Assembly (NCBI RefSeq): GCF_001277175.1
Contig: NZ_CP012257.1
Location: 2,976,001-3,040,000 of the forward strand
Direction: 5' to 3'
DNA from: Cronobacter universalis NCTC 9529
GTDB taxonomy: Bacteria > Pseudomonadota > Gammaproteobacteria > Enterobacterales > Enterobacteriaceae
Length of the DNA: 64,000 nt
Within the stretch, counting starts at the first letter, position 1. Every line of letters starts with the position of its first letter. The notes under the pieces were generated by a model, which saw only the letters and a program-made list of their open reading frames with translations, did no database searches and was not told the DNA's origin. Below are positions 60,827 through 64,000 of the stretch, piece by piece. Position numbers and translations under genes: made by a program.

Positions 60827-61699
60827 ATGGAACTTCGATATTTGCGTTATTTCGTGGCGGTAGCCCAGACGCGGCACTTCACCCGTGCCGCTGAATTACT
60901 GGGTATTTCTCAGCCGCCGCTCAGTCAACAGATCCAGCGTCTTGAGCGCGAGGTAGGCACGCCGCTCCTGCGTCGTCTCACGCGCGGCGTGGAGCTTACC
61001 GAGGCCGGCGAGGCCTTTTATCAGGACGCCTGCCAGATACTGGCGCTCAGCGACGCGGCGCTGGAGAAAACGCGTGGCATCGCCCGTGGCGTTAACGGCA
61101 CGCTCTCGATAGGCATCAGCAGCTCCAACGCGTTTCACCCGCATATTTTTTCCCTGCTGCATGAATTTCAGCGCCGCTACCCGGCCATTACGCTGCTGCA
61201 GCAGGAGGCGAACATGGCGTCGCTGATGCACGATCTGGAAGAGGGTTTGCTGGACGCCGCGTTTGTCCGCCTGCCGTGCGAGAGCAGCAAAGCGTTTAAC
61301 CTGCGCCTGATTGACGTGGAGCCGATGGTGGCGGCGCTGCACCGCAGCCATCCATTGAGCGAGCGTGATGAAGTGGCGCTGAGCGAACTGGTCGGTACGC
61401 CGCTGATCCTCTTCCCGCATGAAGTGGCGCCGGGGCTGTATGAACTGGTGTTTAACGCCTGTCTGCGCGCGGGGCTGGCGCCTGCCGACAGCCAGCAGGC
61501 TTCGCAGCTTTCCTCCTCGCTCAGCATGGTGGCGGCGGGGTTTGGCTTCGCGCTGGTGCCGGTCTCGATGCAGTGCATCGGGCACCCGGAGGTGACGTTT
61601 CACCGGTTAAGCGATCAAACGCTGAAAACCGATATCGCGCTGGCCTGGCGTAAGTTTGAGCGCTCGCCGTCGGTACGCCGGCTGGTGGAAATGTTTTAA
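60827..61699 (+). CDS. budR: LysR-family regulator of the bud operon
   Basis: A 290-residue LysR-type regulator: N-terminal winged helix (1-60; FTRAAELLGISQPPLSQQIQRLE) and a C-terminal effector domain (about 90-290) with two periplasmic-binding-like lobes. It is divergent from budABC, and in relatives the equivalent BudR/AlsR activates the operon in response to acetate and acid. The ATG at 60827 is 106 bp from budA. Its sequence around FHPHIFSLLHEFQRRYP fits the AlsR group. Confidence 0.88.
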   Translation: MELRYLRYFVAVAQTRHFTRAAELLGISQPPLSQQIQRLEREVGTPLLRRLTRGVELTEAGEAFYQDACQILALSDAALEKTRGIARGVNGTLSIGISSSNAFHPHIFSLLHEFQRRYPAITLLQQEANMASLMHDLEEGLLDAAFVRLPCESSKAFNLRLIDVEPMVAALHRSHPLSERDEVALSELVGTPLILFPHEVAPGLYELVFNACLRAGLAPADSQQASQLSSSLSMVAAGFGFALVPVSMQCIGHPEVTFHRLSDQTLKTDIALAWRKFERSPSVRRLVEMF

Positions 61700-61792
61700 G
61701 CGCCAGAATCGCCTGAATTCTCGCGAAAAAGAGGAAGACGGCGCGCGCGGTGTTTATAGTTACCCGATAAGCGTACCGCCAGGGATGAAAAA

Positions 61793-62761
61793 ATGATTGT
61801 TAACAGTATGGTGTACCGGCGCGACAAAAAGCCGGAAGTCATTAACCTCGAAGATATCAGCGAGGCGATTGAAGATCCTGACGCCTTTATCTGGCTGGGG
61901 CTCTGGCAGCCCGACGCGCCGTTTATGCACATCATCCAGCAGGAGTTCGGCCTGCACGAGCTCGCGATTGAAGATGCCCTTACCGCCCATCAGCGCCCGA
62001 AAATCGAACAGTATGGCGAATCGCTGTTTATGGTGGTGAAAACCGCGTGGATGAACCGTCAGGAACAGATCGAGTTTGGCGAAACGCACCTGTTTATCGG
62101 CAAAAACTTTCTGATAACGGTGCGTCACGGCGCGTCGGAAAGCTATGCGCCCATTCGCGCCCGCGCCGAGGAAAAGCCCGACATGCTGGCGATTGGGCCG
62201 GGCTACGCGCTCTACTGCCTGCTCGATTTTATCGTCGATAACTATCTCGAAATCACCTCGTCGCTCACCAGCCGCATCGGCGAGATGGAAGACACGATGT
62301 TCCGTACCGAGTTTGATAAGCAGGCGGTGCAGCAGGTCTATACGCTGCGTCGTCAGTTGCTGGCGATTCGTAACGCCGCGCTGCCGGTCGACGAGATCTG
62401 CAATCAGCTGATTCGCCTGCATGAAGATATCGTGCCGAAGACGCTGCGCCCTTACCTGCGCGACGTCCAGGATCACGCGCATCATGTGGTCATGGATGCG
62501 GAAGATATGCGCGAGATGCTGACCAGCGCCATGCATGTGAACCTGGCGCTGGTTACCGTTCAGCAAAACGAGGTGGTGAAAAAGCTCGCGGGCTGGGGGG
62601 CGATCCTGGTGGTGCCGACCGTTATCTTCAGTATGTACGGCATGAACTTTGAAAATATGCCGGAGATACGCTCGGCGTTCGGGTATCCGGTGACCATCGG
62701 CGGCACCATCGCCGTCTGCTATCTGCTCTACTGGAAGCTCAAGCGCTCGGGCTGGCTGTAA
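61793..62761 (+). CDS. CorA-family divalent cation transporter
   Basis: A 322-residue protein of the MIT/CorA family. It has a large acidic and helical cytoplasmic domain (about 1-255) and two C-terminal transmembrane helices (about 262-282 and 295-315) joined by the signature YGMNFENMPE. Family members carry Mg2+, Co2+, Ni2+ or, in the ZntB branch, Zn2+ export; the substrate cannot be fixed here. It is not the canonical enterobacterial CorA (316 residues, different N-terminus). Its 3' end overlaps the convergent cupin gene by 23 bp. Confidence 0.9.
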   Translation: MIVNSMVYRRDKKPEVINLEDISEAIEDPDAFIWLGLWQPDAPFMHIIQQEFGLHELAIEDALTAHQRPKIEQYGESLFMVVKTAWMNRQEQIEFGETHLFIGKNFLITVRHGASESYAPIRARAEEKPDMLAIGPGYALYCLLDFIVDNYLEITSSLTSRIGEMEDTMFRTEFDKQAVQQVYTLRRQLLAIRNAALPVDEICNQLIRLHEDIVPKTLRPYLRDVQDHAHHVVMDAEDMREMLTSAMHVNLALVTVQQNEVVKKLAGWGAILVVPTVIFSMYGMNFENMPEIRSAFGYPVTIGGTIAVCYLLYWKLKRSGWL

Positions 62762-63095
62762 GATCCACCCGGTCGCCCCGCGTGGTCGGCTGGGAGATAA
62801 CCAGGAATTCCACCGCCCCGGCCCCGTCGTTGCGCGCCTGATGCGGCGCCTGCGGCGGAATTTCTATCGCTTCGCCAGGCGCAAGCGTGACGCGCTCGCC
62901 GTTGAGCTCCATCGTCAGTTCCCCACTCAGCACAAAAAAGCACTGGCGCGACTGCTCATGGTAGTGGCGCTGTTCGGCGCGTCCGGCGGGCATCCGCTCA
63001 TGGATAACGCTGAGACCCAGGCTTTTCACCAGATGCCAGCCGTCGCAGTCGCCGCCCCACAAATAATGTTCCGCATTCGCTCTGCTGATTTTCAT
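62739..63095 (-). CDS. Single-domain cupin protein
   Basis: The 118-residue protein is one cupin barrel (about 25-105). Motif 1 is seen in RHYHEQSRQCFFVLSGELTMEL with metal-type His, His and Gln/Glu, motif 2 in PPQAPHQARND with a His. Such proteins are metal-dependent sugar isomerases, dioxygenases or sensors; none can be chosen. The start ATG 63095 has AGGAG 8 bp upstream. It is convergent with, and overlaps, the CorA-family gene, so both are unlikely to be strongly expressed together from full-length transcripts. Confidence 0.85.
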   Translation of the reverse strand: MKISRANAEHYLWGGDCDGWHLVKSLGLSVIHERMPAGRAEQRHYHEQSRQCFFVLSGELTMELNGERVTLAPGEAIEIPPQAPHQARNDGAGAVEFLVISQPTTRGDRVDLTASPSA

Positions 63096-63218
63096 ACGCG
63101 CTCCTGTTTTTATACCCTTCCAGAGTGGCCGTTAGCGAAGCCGCTGACAAGCACCAGGAATCGGGAATTACGCACCGTAATTAATTTCTTTTTAATTGTT
63201 TTTTAAGGAAAAAGCAGG

Positions 63219-63266
63219 ATGAAAAAATTTCTTTCAACGAGCCCGCGCGTCGCTTGTCACCTCTGA
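63219..63266 (+). CDS. Possible 15-residue small ORF
   Basis: ATG 63219 follows AAGGAAAAAGCAGG and opens MKKFLSTSPRVACHL before TGA. The ribosome-binding context is good and codons are ordinary, but so short a frame can arise by chance and no homologue is recalled. It is the only candidate in the 342-bp gap 63096-63437 apart from the region upstream of ypdK, where TATACT at 63379-63384 may be a -10 box. Confidence 0.25.
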   Translation: MKKFLSTSPRVACHL

Positions 63267-63437
63267 AATAAAGGATTACATTAGCGCTCGCTGACGTCAT
63301 TTGACGCGCATGATTTTAGAGAGCGGCAGCCGGTTTGAGGAATAGTCCCAAAGTGATTCGGCTGTGGCGTCAACTTTGTATACTGTGACCTTGCGTATTG
63401 ATTCAGGCGTGTTTTCAGGCATGCGGAGCGATGTAAC

Positions 63438-63509
63438 GTGAAATACTTCTTTATGGGCGTCTCGGTGATTTTACTGTTGTGGGCCGGCACGTTTGCCCTG
63501 ATGATTTAG
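63438..63509 (+). CDS. ypdK: YpdK, small membrane peptide
   Basis: A 23-residue peptide, KYFFMGVSVILLLWAGTFA followed by LMI, that is almost wholly hydrophobic and matches YpdK of E. coli, a verified small inner-membrane protein of unknown role encoded next to alaC. It starts with GTG at 63438, with CGGAG about 9 bp upstream, and ends at TAG 63507-63509. A terminator follows at once. Confidence 0.85.
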   Translation: MKYFFMGVSVILLLWAGTFALMI

Positions 63510-63523
63510 TAAAACACCTGAGT

Positions 63524-63558
63524 AAAAAAAAACAGGAGCCACCGGCTCCTGTTTTTTT
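63524..63558. terminator. Bidirectional terminator between ypdK and alaC
   Basis: AACAGGAGCC-ACC-GGCTCCTGTT with A and T runs on both sides separates two convergent genes; the T run reaches the alaC stop codon. Confidence 0.9.
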
Positions 63559-64000
63559 ATTCGGCGTCCTGCGCCGCGGCGCTCTTCGCGCCCGCGGGCA
63601 ACAGCCCGTCGGCCCGGAACATCGCTTTAATGCCGCGCACCGCCTGGCGGATGCGATCGCGGTTTTCAATCAGCGCGAAACGCACATGGGTGTCGCCGTA
63701 GTCGCCAAAACCAATCCCCGGCGAGACGCAGACTTTCGCGTCCTGCAGCAGCTTTTTGGCAAACTCCAGCGAGCCCATCGCCGCGTAAGGCTCAGGGATC
63801 TTCGCCCAGACATACATCGACGCTTTCGGGCATTCGACCATCCAGCCCGCCTCGTGCAGCCCTTTCACCAGCACGTCGCGGCGGCGTTTATACTGCTCCG
63901 CGATATCGCGCACGCACTGCTGATCCCCTTCCAGCGCGGCGATGGCGGCCACCTGGAGCGGCGTAAAGGTGCCGTAGTCGTGATAGCTTTTGATACGCGC
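63557..64000 (-). CDS. alaC: Glutamate-pyruvate aminotransferase AlaC, C-terminal part (partial)
   Basis: AlaC is a PLP-dependent class I aminotransferase that makes most alanine from pyruvate and glutamate. The window holds the last 147 codons, starting [22 protein letters not shown] and continuing past the right edge; RVFALIEN-type end [31 protein letters not shown] matches E. coli AlaC. The Lys that binds PLP lies outside. It is convergent with ypdK, as expected from the E. coli map. Confidence 0.95.
   Translation of the reverse strand, partial: ARIKSYHDYGTFTPLQVAAIAALEGDQQCVRDIAEQYKRRRDVLVKGLHEAGWMVECPKASMYVWAKIPEPYAAMGSLEFAKKLLQDAKVCVSPGIGFGDYGDTHVRFALIENRDRIRQAVRGIKAMFRADGLLPAGAKSAAAQDAE

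Overview
The window is enterobacterial chromosome, GC-rich apart from a few AT-rich patches. Gene content and protein similarity to E. coli K-12 are close, with long runs in E. coli order (yfcD-yfcE-yfcF-yfcG-yfcH; hisP to argT; ubiX-purF-cvpA-dedD-folC-accD-dedA-truA-usg-pdxB-flk; fabB-mnmC; yfcL to fadL; mlaA, yfdC and argW). An acetoin/butanediol operon, a ramA-ramR pair and a ccm operon beside mlaA point to a Voges-Proskauer-positive genus such as Cronobacter or a close ally (Franconibacter, Siccibacter, Enterobacter). The genus is an inference from memory, not a search.

Layout. 0-2.4 kb: end of ackA, then pta (acetate overflow). 2.5-4.0 kb: ybdJ-ramA-ramR, a block that sits near nfsB/ybdK in relatives, with an exact RamR operator over the ramA promoter. 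4.0-7.8 kb: yfcD, yfcE, yfcF, yfcG and yfcH without folX. 7.8-9.2 kb: a two-gene RES-type toxin-antitoxin module. 9.3-13.4 kb: histidine and lysine/arginine/ornithine ABC transporter (hisPMQJ, argT) with a sigma-54 promoter before hisJ and another before argT. 13.6-23.4 kb: ubiX-purF-cvpA with a PurR box, dedD-folC-accD, dedA, truA, usg, pdxB. 23.5-27.9 kb: flk and a subtilisin-type autotransporter behind a long AT-rich leader. 27.9-33.0 kb: fabB and mnmC sharing FabR and FadR sites, then a lone chemoreceptor gene. 33.1-38.9 kb: yfcL, epmC, yfcA, mepA, aroC, prmB, smrB, sixA. 39.1-44.8 kb: fadIJ, yfcZ, fadL with FadR sites. 44.9-52.5 kb: mlaA directly behind a complete ccmABCDEFGHI operon. 52.7-53.8 kb: yfdC and tRNA-Arg(CCT).

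The accessory part starts at the tRNA. From 53.8 to 56.1 kb there is a broken short-chain dehydrogenase start, a DUF523 gene, a 3' gene remnant and an AT-rich orphan gene. Then come aqpZ, a small lipoprotein, the budABC operon with its divergent LysR regulator, a CorA-family transporter, a cupin, ypdK and the 3' part of alaC.

Several groups act together. The FadR/FabR sites tie unsaturated fatty-acid synthesis (fabB) to uptake (fadL) and beta-oxidation (fadIJ). pta-ackA and budABC are alternative outlets for excess pyruvate and acetyl-CoA. No insertion sequence, CRISPR array, rRNA or phage structural gene was seen.
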